Positions 17,042 to 25,603 of a DNA stretch of 55,737 nucleotides are shown here, in pieces. Numbering within the stretch: position 1 is the first letter of the stretch; every line of letters begins with the position of its first letter. The position numbers were made by a program, and so were the translations under genes. Below the pieces are notes generated by a model. It worked only from the letters and a program-made list of their open reading frames with translations. It made no database searches and had not been told where the DNA came from. Origin of the DNA: Gemmatimonadota bacterium (GTDB lineage: Bacteria; Gemmatimonadota; Gemmatimonadetes; Longimicrobiales; Gaopeijiaceae); contig QJYK01000299.1 of the NCBI GenBank assembly GCA_003248075.1, positions 1-55,737 of the forward strand, in the 5' to 3' direction.

Positions 17042-18604
17042 TCAGCGGTCCGCGGCGGGGGCGGAAAGGTCCAGGACCTCGATGTCCAGGTTGCCGATCA
17101 GGCGCACGATCTCAACCTGCTGCGCCAGCCCACCCACGACGAAGCGAATGTGGGCCGCGTCGGCCGGAACCTGACCGAAGGTCGGATCCACCGCCACCCA
17201 TTCGCCCAGCCACACCTCCGGCCACGCGTGATAGAAGAACGACCCGTTCAGGTACACCAAACCCACGGCGGTCCGCGCAGGCAGCCCCAGGGCCCGGGCG
17301 AGCGCCACGTACAGCACCGTGTGCTCGTTGCAGTCTCCCCGGCGCGTCTCCAGGACCTGGACGGCATTCGGCACGGAGAACGTCACGGCCTTCGTCAGCA
17401 TGCCGTACACGACGGTGGTGAGCTGGCGCGCCACCTGCTTCGGATCCTGACGCCACTGGGCTCGGCGGGCGGTCGCCTGCTGTGCGACGTCCAGGATCCG
17501 CTGGTCATCGCTCTGGATGAGCGGCTCGGGCTCCAGGGCGTCTCGCAGATCCATGCGGGGGTATGGCAAGCGGTACCCCGGCTCTACCTGGCCCCATGAC
17601 TCACGCCGCACGGTCAAGGTGTCACCCCGAAGGGTCTGACGTCCGCCTTCGAGCTCGAAGCCCGCCAGGTCGACGCCGGTGAGTCGGAAGCGAAGCTCGT
17701 CGTACTGGTCGAGCGCGTCGAGCGCGACATTGCTGCGCACGGCGGTGGAGAAGATCACGTCCCCGGCCAGCGGTGCCGCATCGGCGAGTCGCGCCTCCTC
17801 CTGGGCCTGGAGCGCGAGCTCGTATTCTGTCTTCTCCATGGAGAAGCCGAGCGGGCTCACGGCGCGCAGAACGCGGCCGTCCTCGTCCACCCAGCTCTCG
17901 ACCGAGACTCCCCCGAAGACCTCCACGATCCGCCATGCCGGCACCGAGTCCCACGCGGCGGGCTCCCAGCGCCCCGTGGTCGTGTCCACGCTCGCGCTGT
18001 CCGGCACCACCAGGGTGTCGTGCTCCAGGACGCGGATCTCGACGGGCCGCGTGCTCAGGGTCGTGGGGTCGAACACGGGAAGCCGTACGGACCGGCCCAC
18101 CTCCAGACCCCCACCCATCGCCACCCTCACGGGCACCGCGGAGGAGAACACGGGCGGCTGGGGCAGGCGGAAGGCCAGCTTCTGCTCGCTGCCCGCGGAG
18201 CGGATCGTCACGGAGAGCGTCGTATCCGCGCCCAGCTCTCCCGAGGCCTCGAAGCGCCCGACCTCGCTGTCGAGCGAGAACTCGAACGATTGCATGACCA
18301 GGGCTGGCGACAGACGGACACGGGTGCGCGCGACGGCGGTACCGGTCTCTCCGAGAGCAGGCAGGCGAAGGCTCATCAGATCCTCCAGCTCGAAGCCACC
18401 CGGCACGGTGTCCAGGCGTGACGTGGCCCTGCCCACCGTCGCCCCGCCCATGGTCAGCGTATAGAAGCTCACTCCCGGTGCGAGCGAGAGCGCGGCTTCG
18501 GCCAACCGCGCCAGCTCCGGCTGGAAGTACTCGCGACGTGCCTGCCAGGCGACCATCACGAGCCAGCACGCCAGGACCGCGGCGCCGGCCACCCTCCTAC
18601 CCAT
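17042..18604 (-). CDS. Membrane-anchored transglutaminase-like protein
   Basis: A 520-aa protein with one N-terminal membrane helix (about 4-21), so most of it should lie outside the cytoplasm. The C-terminal domain (about 380-490) is a transglutaminase/protease fold: RRGDCNEHT with catalytic Cys425, YHAWPEVW with His459, and VAVDPTFGQ with Asp473, so the triad is intact. The N-terminal 370 residues are beta-rich with no family I recognise, like the large bacterial transglutaminase-like proteins of DUF3857 type. It overlaps the macro-domain stop by 8 bases. Likely roles are protein cross-linking or amide hydrolysis; the substrate is unknown. Confidence 0.85.
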   Translation of the reverse strand: MGRRVAGAAVLACWLVMVAWQARREYFQPELARLAEAALSLAPGVSFYTLTMGGATVGRATSRLDTVPGGFELEDLMSLRLPALGETGTAVARTRVRLSPALVMQSFEFSLDSEVGRFEASGELGADTTLSVTIRSAGSEQKLAFRLPQPPVFSSAVPVRVAMGGGLEVGRSVRLPVFDPTTLSTRPVEIRVLEHDTLVVPDSASVDTTTGRWEPAAWDSVPAWRIVEVFGGVSVESWVDEDGRVLRAVSPLGFSMEKTEYELALQAQEEARLADAAPLAGDVIFSTAVRSNVALDALDQYDELRFRLTGVDLAGFELEGGRQTLRGDTLTVRRESWGQVEPGYRLPYPRMDLRDALEPEPLIQSDDQRILDVAQQATARRAQWRQDPKQVARQLTTVVYGMLTKAVTFSVPNAVQVLETRRGDCNEHTVLYVALARALGLPARTAVGLVYLNGSFFYHAWPEVWLGEWVAVDPTFGQVPADAAHIRFVVGGLAQQVEIVRLIGNLDIEVLDLSAPAADR

Positions 18605-19139
18605 GGGAGCGCTCCCGGTCTTCCGCCACCGGCGGATCGGCCTCCGCCTCGTCGACGATCCTCGCGAAGACCTCCGCCTCGTACCCGCTCCGAACGACGA
18701 TCGCGATCTCGGCCGGCGTCGGACTCCCGACCCAATGCTCGCGCACGACGTCGACGAGCGCTCGAGCCGCCTGTTCGTAGTCCATGGACCCCGCTCCGGT
18801 ACCCAGCGCCGGTACCGCGAGCGACTTCAGGCCGAATTCCGCGGCGCGTCGAAGCCCGTTGAGCAAGGCGCTTCGGACGGACGACGGCGACTCCGGCTCG
18901 TCGGCCGCGGACGTGACCACATGGATCAGGAACGAGGCCGGAAGCTCGCCGGCCGCCGTGATAACCGCGCCGCCGACGGGAATCGCACCCATCTGGTCGA
19001 GCCTCTCGGCCACCCGGGTGCCGGCCCCGAGGAGCACGTCGCGCGCAGCCGCCGTGGCCGGGGACAGGTCGGAGCGGACCGCCCTGACCACGCCCTCGCA
19101 CGGCTGCGTGGCCAGCTCTCCGATGACGACCCGGATCAC
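18597..19139 (-). CDS. Macro domain protein
   Basis: A 180-aa protein made almost entirely of one macro (ADP-ribose binding) domain. Strand 1 leads to VRSDLSPATAA in place of the usual NAAN loop, GGAVITAAGELPASFLIHVV gives the central strand and glycine loop, and PALGTGAGSMD is the phosphate-binding loop. Macro domains bind or hydrolyse ADP-ribose, or remove it from proteins or nucleic acids. The lost Asn of the NAAN motif means deacylase/hydrolase activity is uncertain. The start is GTG 19139, overlapping the TPR gene stop (GTGA), which decides the start; a longer frame upstream would run into the TPR gene. Confidence 0.85.
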   Translation of the reverse strand: MIRVVIGELATQPCEGVVRAVRSDLSPATAAARDVLLGAGTRVAERLDQMGAIPVGGAVITAAGELPASFLIHVVTSAADEPESPSSVRSALLNGLRRAAEFGLKSLAVPALGTGAGSMDYEQAARALVDVVREHWVGSPTPAEIAIVVRSGYEAEVFARIVDEAEADPPVAEDRERSHG

Positions 19140-19945
19140 GCTTTGAGGAACTCCCTGGCCTTCCGGTACATGAGCGAAGCCTCTTCCGGAAGATGCTTCC
19201 GGTCGTAGAGGATTCCCAGGGTGTAGAACGCCCTGCCATTGGTGGGCTGCAGGGTCACGGCGTGCTCCAGGGCACGCATGGCTTCTTCGTAGCGGCCGAG
19301 GCGGTTGAGCGCCTCCCCACGGTAGAAGAAGGCGTTCCCGTGGTCCCGATCCTGCTCGCAGGCCCAACGGAGCTCGGCCTCCGCCTGCGCGTAGAGCCCC
19401 CGGCGGAAGAAGAGGATGCCCAGGCTGGCGTGAACGTCCGAGCTGTCGGGTGCCAAGCGGGCCGCGCGGCGGAGGAAGCTCTCAGCCTCCTCGTAGCGGC
19501 CAAGCGCTCCCAACACCGAGCCGAGGTTGTTCAGGACCTCGACGTGCTCCGGCTCGAGCTTGACGGCCGCCTCGAACTGCTCGAGGGCGAGGCCGTGCTG
19601 ACCCATCGCCTCGAACAGCTCCCCAAGCCCGTTGCGCGCGCCCAGGCTACCCGGGTTGTCCGCCAGGATCGCGCGGTACAGCCTCGACGCCTCGTCGACC
19701 CGCCCGGCCTGGATCAGCTCCCTCGCCCTCTCCAGCCGGTCCGGGGGCGTCGAATGTTCCGCCTCCGCCGGACTCACGGATACGAGCTCGAAAACGACCC
19801 CCCGGCGGTCCAGCCGGAGGCTGCGCTGTTCCGAGGGTTCCTCTTCGCGATCCTCCTCGGGCTGCAATAGGTCCCCCTGTGTCACGCTCTCGGGTGGGTC
19901 CGGGGGTCGGGAGGCGCGTGAGCCGCGCTTCTTCCTCCGTGACAT
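19136..19945 (-). CDS. TPR-repeat protein
   Basis: A 269-aa soluble protein. The first 65 residues are charged and probably disordered. From about 70 onward there are six or so tetratricopeptide repeats, recognisable by the A-x-N/L-G and Y-x-A/E patterns (ARNGLGELFEAMGQHGLALEQ, VLNNLGSVLGALGRYEEAESF, AFYTLGILYDRKH). TPRs are protein-docking scaffolds. The gene begins 25 bases after the acyl-CoA ligase gene and its stop overlaps the macro-domain start, so it belongs to the same transcription unit. No catalytic domain is visible. Confidence 0.85.
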   Translation of the reverse strand: MSRRKKRGSRASRPPDPPESVTQGDLLQPEEDREEEPSEQRSLRLDRRGVVFELVSVSPAEAEHSTPPDRLERARELIQAGRVDEASRLYRAILADNPGSLGARNGLGELFEAMGQHGLALEQFEAAVKLEPEHVEVLNNLGSVLGALGRYEEAESFLRRAARLAPDSSDVHASLGILFFRRGLYAQAEAELRWACEQDRDHGNAFFYRGEALNRLGRYEEAMRALEHAVTLQPTNGRAFYTLGILYDRKHLPEEASLMYRKAREFLKA

Positions 19946-19970
19946 GCTATCCGCGCCGAGACGCCATGGG

Positions 19971-21806
19971 TCAGTGCCCCCCGTCCTCGTCGGTGTACAT
20001 CCCGTCGATCACGTCCTTGAACCGCTCCTGGATCACGCGCCGCTTCACCTTGAGCGTGGGTGTGAGGCTCCCGTTTGCGATGGTGAACTCCTCCTCCAGC
20101 AGCGCGATCTTCTTGGGGGTCTCATACGAGGCGAGTCCACGTAGGGCCGCCTCGACCTCGTTATCCATGTGGACCCGGACCGCGGGCAAAGCAAGAAGCT
20201 CAGCGCGATCCGACCACTGCAGCCCTTTGCCTCGTGCCCATCCCTCGAGGGCGTCGAAGCCGGGGACGATCAGGACGGACGGGAATCGCCGGCGGTCGCC
20301 GATCATGACGGCCTGCTCGACGAAGGGGCTCGCCTTGAGCCGGTTCTCGATGGGTTGAGGCGCAACGTTCTTACCGCCGGCGGTGACGATGAGGTCCTTC
20401 TTCCGATCCGTGATGCGTAGGAAGCCGTCCTCGTCGAGCTCGCCGATGTCGCCCGTGCGAAACCAACCCTCGTGGTCGATGGCCTCCGCGGTCGCTTCGG
20501 GCTTCCCGTGATAACCTTTCATCACCTGTGGACCCCTGACCAGGATCTCTCCGTCGTCGGCGATCCGGATCTCGGTCCCCGGAATCGGCTTCCCGACCGT
20601 CCCGATGCGCAAGTGCTCCTGCGTGTTCACGTTGGTCACCGGGCTGGTCTCGGTCAGCCCGTACCCCTCAAGGATCGTCAGTCCGATCGAGTAGAAGAAG
20701 CGGTTGAGCGGGGGTGCCAGGGGCGCCGAGCCGCTCACGAAGAAGCGAATGCGCCCGCCGACGGCGCCCCGGACCTTCCTGAACACGAGCCGATCGGCCA
20801 GCCTGTATTGAAGCGAGAGCAGCCCCGACGGCGTCCTATGGGAGAGACGGAGACCGGCCATGCGGTCGGCCACGTCCACCGCCCAATCGACCACGAGGCG
20901 CTTGACGCCCTTCACGTCCATGACCGCCGCGTGGATCTTCTCGTACACCCGGGGCACGGCGACCCCGACCGTTGGACGCACGAGCTTCATGTCCTCGACC
21001 GCGGTGAGCATCGACCGCGCGTGGACGACCGTGCACCGGCGCATGAAGAACAGATAGTCCACCATGCGCTGGAAGATGTGCGACAGGGGAAGGAAGCTTA
21101 CGGTGGAGTCCCCTTCCCCGATCTCCAGCACCATGCCACTCGCGACCACGTTCGAGCCGACGTTGCCGTGCGTGAGCATGACCCCCTTGGGCTCCCCCGT
21201 CGTTCCCGACGTGTACAGAATGGTGGCCACGTCTTCCAGTCGCGCCCTGAGTGCCTCGGAGCGGAAGTCCCCTTCACTCGTCGCTGCCGCGCGCGCCTGC
21301 CCGCTTTCCAGGAACGCCCTCCAGCTCGTGGCGAAGTCGGGAAGCTCCGGCGGCGGCTCGAACACCACGGCTCGGACATCCAGCGCCCCCTCCGCACGCG
21401 CCTGGGCGATCTTGTCGAGCTGTCCCTGGTCCTGGACGAACGCGAGCCGCGCACCGCTGTCGCGCAGGATGTGGGCCACCTGACCCGCCGGAAGCGTCGG
21501 GTAGATCGGCACCACCTCGACCCCAGCGCACAGACAGCCGTAGTCGGCGAGTGCCCACTCCAGCCGGTTGTGCGACATGATGGCCGCCCGTGCGCCTCGA
21601 CTCAGGCCGGCCTCGACGAGCGCGCCCCCTATCCGGCGCACCTCGTAGAGCACCTCGGCGTAGGACACGTACGTGATCTCGAGCTCCGGGCTGATCCGTC
21701 CGAACGCCGCCGCGTCCCCGAAGCGCTCCACGGCCTCCAGGAAGAGCTCCGTGAGCGTTCGCGGCTCGAACTCCCGGGCGTCGGCCGCATAGGTGGGGTT
21801 GCTCAT
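19971..21806 (-). CDS. Long-chain fatty-acid-CoA ligase (AMP-binding)
   Basis: A 611-aa adenylate-forming enzyme that activates a fatty acid with ATP and CoA. Motifs are ILYTSGTTGEPKG (P-loop-like AMP loop, near 195), YGLTETSP (A5, near 375), FRTGDIGELDEDGF (A7) and the DRKKDLIVTAGGKNV hinge region (A8/A9). The C-terminal Lys segment (PTLKVKRR) carries the expected A10 Lys. Length and wording match FAA1/FadD15-type ligases. AGGAG precedes the ATG. It follows OsmC by 35 bases and probably shares its transcript. Confidence 0.93.
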   Translation of the reverse strand: MSNPTYAADAREFEPRTLTELFLEAVERFGDAAAFGRISPELEITYVSYAEVLYEVRRIGGALVEAGLSRGARAAIMSHNRLEWALADYGCLCAGVEVVPIYPTLPAGQVAHILRDSGARLAFVQDQGQLDKIAQARAEGALDVRAVVFEPPPELPDFATSWRAFLESGQARAAATSEGDFRSEALRARLEDVATILYTSGTTGEPKGVMLTHGNVGSNVVASGMVLEIGEGDSTVSFLPLSHIFQRMVDYLFFMRRCTVVHARSMLTAVEDMKLVRPTVGVAVPRVYEKIHAAVMDVKGVKRLVVDWAVDVADRMAGLRLSHRTPSGLLSLQYRLADRLVFRKVRGAVGGRIRFFVSGSAPLAPPLNRFFYSIGLTILEGYGLTETSPVTNVNTQEHLRIGTVGKPIPGTEIRIADDGEILVRGPQVMKGYHGKPEATAEAIDHEGWFRTGDIGELDEDGFLRITDRKKDLIVTAGGKNVAPQPIENRLKASPFVEQAVMIGDRRRFPSVLIVPGFDALEGWARGKGLQWSDRAELLALPAVRVHMDNEVEAALRGLASYETPKKIALLEEEFTIANGSLTPTLKVKRRVIQERFKDVIDGMYTDEDGGH

Positions 21807-21841
21807 GCTGCGTCCTGACTCCTTCGGTGCGACGGTCGCGA

Positions 21842-22249
21842 TCAGATCGGCTCGATGGCGAAATCGAGGTCGAGGTCCGGGGCGAGGGTATGTAAGACGC
21901 TGCAGTACTTGTCGCGTGACAGGTCGACCGCACGCTGCACCTTGCCGCGGTCCCGGTCGGAAGGTCCCGCCATCCGGAAGATCATCCGCATCGACAGGAA
22001 CCGTCGAGGCGGCTCTTCCCGCCGCTCACCCTCTACCACCACCTCGAGCCGGTCGAGCCTGACTCGTGATTTCTCGAGGATCATCACGATGTCCACTCCC
22101 ATGCATCCGGCCAGGGAAAGCATCAACAGCTGCGTGGGAGAGGGTCCCTCCACGCCGCCGCTCGCCAGCGTGATCTCCGGCCCTCCCTCGGCCCCTCCAC
22201 GGAAGGCACGCCCCTCGGTCCATCGGATCCGGACCCTAGAAGAGCTCAT
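21842..22249 (-). CDS. OsmC family peroxiredoxin-like protein
   Basis: A 135-aa OsmC/Ohr-fold protein. The start ATG 22249 lies inside the preceding TPR gene (14-base overlap). The family features are SPTQLLMLSLAGCMGVDI with the first redox Cys, a strand rich in Glu and Val (LEVVVEGERREEPPRRF), and KYCSVLHTL with the second Cys. OsmC proteins reduce organic hydroperoxides using a Cys pair. The spacing and the second motif SRDKYCSVL fit the YhfA/OsmC subgroup rather than Ohr. An in-frame upstream extension to 22438 is noncoding because it overlaps the TPR gene out of frame. Confidence 0.88.
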   Translation of the reverse strand: MSSSRVRIRWTEGRAFRGGAEGGPEITLASGGVEGPSPTQLLMLSLAGCMGVDIVMILEKSRVRLDRLEVVVEGERREEPPRRFLSMRMIFRMAGPSDRDRGKVQRAVDLSRDKYCSVLHTLAPDLDLDFAIEPI

Positions 22250-22688
22250 CCGGTGGCGGCTCGGGTGGGCTCTCGTGTCGTTCCCCGCGGAGCTGGGCGA
22301 GCGTCGCCCGCGCGTGGGCGATGTGGTTGGAGGCGGTCTCGGGCGGGGGCGCGTGTGCCAGGAACGCCTCCAGGTGACCGATCGCCTCGTCCGGGAGCCC
22401 CGAGCGGAGCAGAATGAAGGCGAGCCCGTAATGCGCACCGGACGCCTCTGGGTCCTTCTGGAGGACGTGCCGGTACGTCTTGGCCGCCTCTTCGGTCATG
22501 CCGATGCGGGTGTAGCAGACCGCGATCTGCTGAAGCACCACGGTATCTCCCGGAGCGTCCTTGAGGGCGAGCCGAAAGGACGTCAGGGCGTCGTGGAACT
22601 TGCCCTCTCTCAGGAGGTCGACCCCCTCCCGGTAGTAGTCGACCCGGTGCGGGTCGCCGGTCCCGAAGAGCTTGTTCCAGAACGCCAT
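22236..22688 (-). CDS. Small TPR protein
   Basis: A 150-aa protein starting at ATG 22688. It carries three TPR-like helix pairs (YYREGVDLLREGKFHDALTS, VLQQIAVCYTRIGMTEEAAKT, GLAFILLRSGLPDEAIGHL) and a proline-rich acidic tail. The frame is open far upstream but reads noncoding there, since the zinc-ribbon gene occupies it on another frame. A promoter candidate (TTGCGC, 18 bases, TACCTT) lies 66 bases upstream. It overlaps OsmC by 14 bases, implying coupled translation. Role unknown, probably a scaffold. Confidence 0.8.
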   Translation of the reverse strand: MAFWNKLFGTGDPHRVDYYREGVDLLREGKFHDALTSFRLALKDAPGDTVVLQQIAVCYTRIGMTEEAAKTYRHVLQKDPEASGAHYGLAFILLRSGLPDEAIGHLEAFLAHAPPPETASNHIAHARATLAQLRGERHESPPEPPPDELF

Positions 22689-22753
22689 GCGCACGGGGAT
22701 GGAGTGCCGGGGGCGCGATTGACGCCCCGCCGGGAGCCAACCGAGATCCAAGG

Positions 22754-22783
22754 AAGGTAGACGACGGCGGGGCCGGGGCGCAA
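22754..22783 (-). promoter_or_regulatory. Candidate promoter for the TPR-OsmC-acyl-CoA ligase unit
   Basis: On the minus strand TTGCGC (22783-22778), an 18-base spacer, then TACCTT (22759-22754). It lies just after the stop of the zinc-ribbon gene and 66 bases before the TPR start. The spacer length and -10 match the promoter proposed for rho in this window. Confidence 0.45.
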
Positions 22784-22797
22784 TGACGCCGGAGCCC

Positions 22798-23427
22798 TCA
22801 AGCCCTTGCCGCGACGACGGTTCCGGCCTCCGAGGCGAGGATGGCGAGTCCGGCCTCCGAGAGCGTCCCGTCGGCGTCCTCCGGCGCCGACACCACCACC
22901 ACACGGCCGTGACGAGCCACGACGCGCGCCGCCTCTCGGATCCACGTGGCGCCAAGAGCGCCGTCCACCACGGCGCCGCGCAGCGCCCGACCGGACAACG
23001 GTAGCCCGGGGCCTGCCGCCAGTCGGCTGACCCTGGGCGATTCGCGCCATCGGGCGAGATCCTCGTCCACGGCCACGACTTCGATGTCGGGAACCCGGTC
23101 GGCGAAGCCGGCCGCATGGCGCGCGGGCTCGCCCACCAGCGCGATCGTGCCCGGCCCCTCGGGGACGCCCACGAGAGCCACGAGCCGTTCGGTCTCGCCC
23201 GCGTCCACGTCTCCCGGGGGGCCCGCCCTCCCCCGTGGAAGCTCCCCCCGTGGGGGGGCCCGCAGATCTCCGAACCCATCGCGGATGGGGAAGTTGTCGC
23301 GGCAATTGGCGCATCCCAGTCGACCCCGAAGGACGCGGCGCCCCTCCATCTCCTCGGTGAGGACGATCAGGCCGAATTCCGGTCCACAGCGGGGACACGT
23401 CAGCCGGTCGGTCAGGAGCAGGTGCAC
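22798..23427 (-). CDS. Trm112-like zinc-ribbon protein with methyltransferase-like tail
   Basis: A 209-aa protein. The N-terminus has a zinc-ribbon of the Trm112p type: LTCPRCGPEF (two Cys) and, after about 20 residues, GRLGCANCRDNFPI with two more Cys, followed by the typical GFGDL. Residues about 85-205 look like a Rossmann-like domain (GTIALVGEP, DIEVVAVDEDL, GRVVVVSAPED) similar to the tail of SAM methyltransferases, but with no clear SAM GxGxG motif. It may be a degenerate partner protein. It starts 14 bases before the end of QueD, and the two are likely cotranscribed. Confidence 0.7.
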   Translation of the reverse strand: MHLLLTDRLTCPRCGPEFGLIVLTEEMEGRRVLRGRLGCANCRDNFPIRDGFGDLRAPPRGELPRGRAGPPGDVDAGETERLVALVGVPEGPGTIALVGEPARHAAGFADRVPDIEVVAVDEDLARWRESPRVSRLAAGPGLPLSGRALRGAVVDGALGATWIREAARVVARHGRVVVVSAPEDADGTLSEAGLAILASEAGTVVAARA

Positions 23428-23440
23428 GGAGGCCGGCGGC

Positions 23441-23866
23441 TCAGGCGGTCGGCGATACCAGGGGAGGCAGGGGAGCGCCCGCCGGGCCGTACTGCGCCCA
23501 TTGTGTCGGTGTCTCCCAGACGCGGGCGTACAAGAGGCCGGAGCCCAGAGGCTCAGGAAGGCGACCGCGGAGCTCTTCGTAGAACCAGCGGGCCTGGTTC
23601 TCGGCGCTGGTCTCCACCCCCTCGAACTCCGGCAGCTCGTTGAGGAGCTGGTGGTCCAGCCGATCGGCCAGGACTCGCAGCTCCCGCTTCAGGTCCACGA
23701 AGTCGAAGGCGATCCCGGCCTGATCGAGCTCGGCGGCCTGTACGGCCACGTCCACCACGTACCGGTGACCATGGAGTCGCTCACACTTCCCCTTGTAGTT
23801 CACCAGGAAGTGTGCCGAGTCGTAATGGGCCTGAACGGACACGGTGTACACGAAACGTTCGGACAT
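23441..23866 (-). CDS. queD: 6-carboxytetrahydropterin synthase (QueD-type)
   Basis: A 141-aa COG0720 enzyme. Zinc ligands His19, His32 and His34 sit in HYDSAHF and CERLHGH, with the catalytic Cys28. The spacing is Cys-X3-His-Gly-His, which marks the QueD class that makes 6-carboxytetrahydropterin, the second step to preQ0. Downstream LDHQLLNE and TSAEN give the pterin-binding Glu. It starts one base inside the stop of the SDR (TGATG), so the four genes from the second synthase to this one are coupled. The rest of the queuosine pathway is not in the window. Confidence 0.87.
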   Translation of the reverse strand: MSERFVYTVSVQAHYDSAHFLVNYKGKCERLHGHRYVVDVAVQAAELDQAGIAFDFVDLKRELRVLADRLDHQLLNELPEFEGVETSAENQARWFYEELRGRLPEPLGSGLLYARVWETPTQWAQYGPAGAPLPPLVSPTA

Positions 23867-24582
23867 CAGGCACGCTCGATCTGAAGGAGGGGGATCGTCA
23901 CCGTCGCGGGGCGGGTGGCCAGGAAAAGCACGGCGTCCGCGACGTCCCCCGCGGTGAGCATCCGGCTGCGATCGGGAAGGGACGGGTCTTGATCGGGGTC
24001 GAGCTCGTCCCAGAGGTCGGTGTCGGTCGCGGCGGGCTCGAGAAGCGTCGCTCGAACGCCGGTGCCGCGCAGCTCCTCGACGAGGACCTCGTGGAATCCC
24101 CGCAGCCCGTACTTCGAAGCCGAGTAGGATGCGTTGCCCGCGAGTGCCCTACGACCCGCCACCGAACCCACGTTGACGATGAGGCCGTCGCCCCGCTCGA
24201 GCATCGATGGAAGCAGCGCCCGGACGATCAGGAACGGTCCGCGCAGGTTGACCGAGAGGTGGTCGTCGAAGGAGCCGACGGACTCGTCCACGCACGCGCG
24301 CAGGCCGAACGTGCCAGCCGCATTCACCACCAGTGAGGGGGGGCCACCGATCGCCTCCTGCATCGTCTCGAGGGCGTTCCAGACGGCGTCCTCGTCCCTC
24401 AGATCCGCCGGGAGTGCGCGCCCCCCGACCCGGGCCGCGACCTCGTTGAGCGCCGCGCTTCCCCGCGCCAGCACCCAGACGTCCGCGCCGGCATCCGCGA
24501 GGCGTGTGGCGACCTCCGCGCCGATCCCGCGACTCCCGCCGGTCACCAGCGCGCTCGTCCCGGAGGGGAGTGGGACGCTCAT
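23866..24582 (-). CDS. Short-chain dehydrogenase in pterin cluster (sepiapterin-reductase candidate)
   Basis: A 238-aa NAD(P)-dependent SDR. The nucleotide loop TGGSRGIG is at 14-21, NAAG follows, catalytic Ser lies in NVGSVAG and the YSASK motif supplies Tyr and Lys. Arg after GG (SRGIG) suggests NADPH. It starts in the stop of folE (ATGA overlap) and ends in the start of queD, so translation is coupled. Position in a PTPS-folE cluster suggests sepiapterin-reductase activity completing tetrahydrobiopterin. That is inference; SDR sequences alone do not fix the substrate. Confidence 0.85.
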   Translation of the reverse strand: MSVPLPSGTSALVTGGSRGIGAEVATRLADAGADVWVLARGSAALNEVAARVGGRALPADLRDEDAVWNALETMQEAIGGPPSLVVNAAGTFGLRACVDESVGSFDDHLSVNLRGPFLIVRALLPSMLERGDGLIVNVGSVAGRRALAGNASYSASKYGLRGFHEVLVEELRGTGVRATLLEPAATDTDLWDELDPDQDPSLPDRSRMLTAGDVADAVLFLATRPATVTIPLLQIERA

Positions 24583-25181
24583 AGCGGGGTGTGCGTGCTG
24601 GTGATCAACCGCAGGAACTCCTCCCGGGTGCGCAGGTCCTCGAGAAAAGCGCCGCGCATCGCCGAGGTGACCGTCTTTGAATTCTGCTTCTGCACGCCGC
24701 GCATCATCATGCACAGGTGGTATGCCTCGATCACGACCGCCACGCCCTGGGGCAGGATCGTGTCCCAGATGGCCTGGGCGATCTGCTCGGTGAGGCGCTC
24801 CTGGACCTGGAAGCGGCGGGAGAACACCTCCACCAAGCGCGCCGCCTTGGAGAGCCCCATGATGCGACCGTCGGGGATGTAGGCGACGTGCGCCTTTCCG
24901 AAGAAGGGCAAGAGATGGTGCTCGCAGAGCGAGTACAACTCGATGTCCTTCACCAGCACCATATTGTGGTGCTGCTCCTCGAAGAGCGCGCTCCCGATGG
25001 CGTCCGCGGCCGTCATCCGGTATCCCTGCGTCAGGAACCTCATCGAGTCGCGCACGCGCACCGGCGTGCGGCTCATGCCATCGCGCTCCGGATCGTCGCC
25101 GCATCGGCGGATGATCTCTGCGACCAACGCCTCGAAGGGGACCGCCGCAAGGTCTTTTCCCTCTTCCGATCGCTCCGTCAT
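24579..25181 (-). CDS. folE: GTP cyclohydrolase I
   Basis: A 200-aa enzyme that opens GTP to dihydroneopterin triphosphate, the first step of folate and biopterin synthesis. The family signature is complete: [21 protein letters not shown] with zinc ligands Cys86 and His89, [24 protein letters not shown], and HLCMMMRGV with the third zinc ligand Cys157. The ATG overlaps the stop of the upstream PTPS gene, giving coupled synthesis of the two enzymes that act in sequence. The open frame upstream of 25181 belongs to another frame of PTPS and is noncoding. Confidence 0.97.
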   Translation of the reverse strand: MTERSEEGKDLAAVPFEALVAEIIRRCGDDPERDGMSRTPVRVRDSMRFLTQGYRMTAADAIGSALFEEQHHNMVLVKDIELYSLCEHHLLPFFGKAHVAYIPDGRIMGLSKAARLVEVFSRRFQVQERLTEQIAQAIWDTILPQGVAVVIEAYHLCMMMRGVQKQNSKTVTSAMRGAFLEDLRTREEFLRLITSTHTPL

Positions 25182-25603
25182 GAGCGGTCTCCTCCCGTGT
25201 ACTCGACCGAGTTCCTCGGTGTCTCGTGCAGCACCACGCGGGCGAGTCGGACGCCATCGGGAAGATGCGTCACGATCCGGTCCCATATCGCGACCACGAG
25301 GTTCTCCGTGGTGGGGTTCACTCCGGCCAGCCACTCGACCTCGAGATTCAGATTCCGGTGGTCGACATCCTCCACCACGCGCGACTCGAGCGCGGCGCGC
25401 AGCCGCTTGAGGTCCATCACGTACCCCGTCTCCGGGTCGACTTCCCCCTCGACCGTGACCTCCAGCTCGTAGTTGTGACCGTGCCAGTTCGGATTCGCGC
25501 AGCTCCCGAATACCTCCTGGTTCCGTTCTTCGGGCCAATCTGGACGGAACAGGCGATGGGCGGCCGAGAAGTGGACGCGCCGGGTGGCGCGGACTCTGGG
25601 CAT
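25178..25603 (-). CDS. 6-pyruvoyl-tetrahydropterin synthase (PTPS-I type)
   Basis: A 141-aa COG0720 enzyme and a second, distinct member from QueD. The zinc ligands are His16, His41 and His43, and the catalytic Cys35 is in [11 protein letters not shown]. The Cys-X5-His-Gly-His spacing is that of true PTPS, which converts dihydroneopterin triphosphate to 6-pyruvoyl-tetrahydropterin. PTTENLVV gives the pterin Glu. ATG 25603 is chosen because GGAGG lies 6 bases upstream. It is first in the PTPS-folE-SDR-queD run and sits after an intergenic region with strong inverted repeats. Confidence 0.88.
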   Translation of the reverse strand: MPRVRATRRVHFSAAHRLFRPDWPEERNQEVFGSCANPNWHGHNYELEVTVEGEVDPETGYVMDLKRLRAALESRVVEDVDHRNLNLEVEWLAGVNPTTENLVVAIWDRIVTHLPDGVRLARVVLHETPRNSVEYTGGDRS

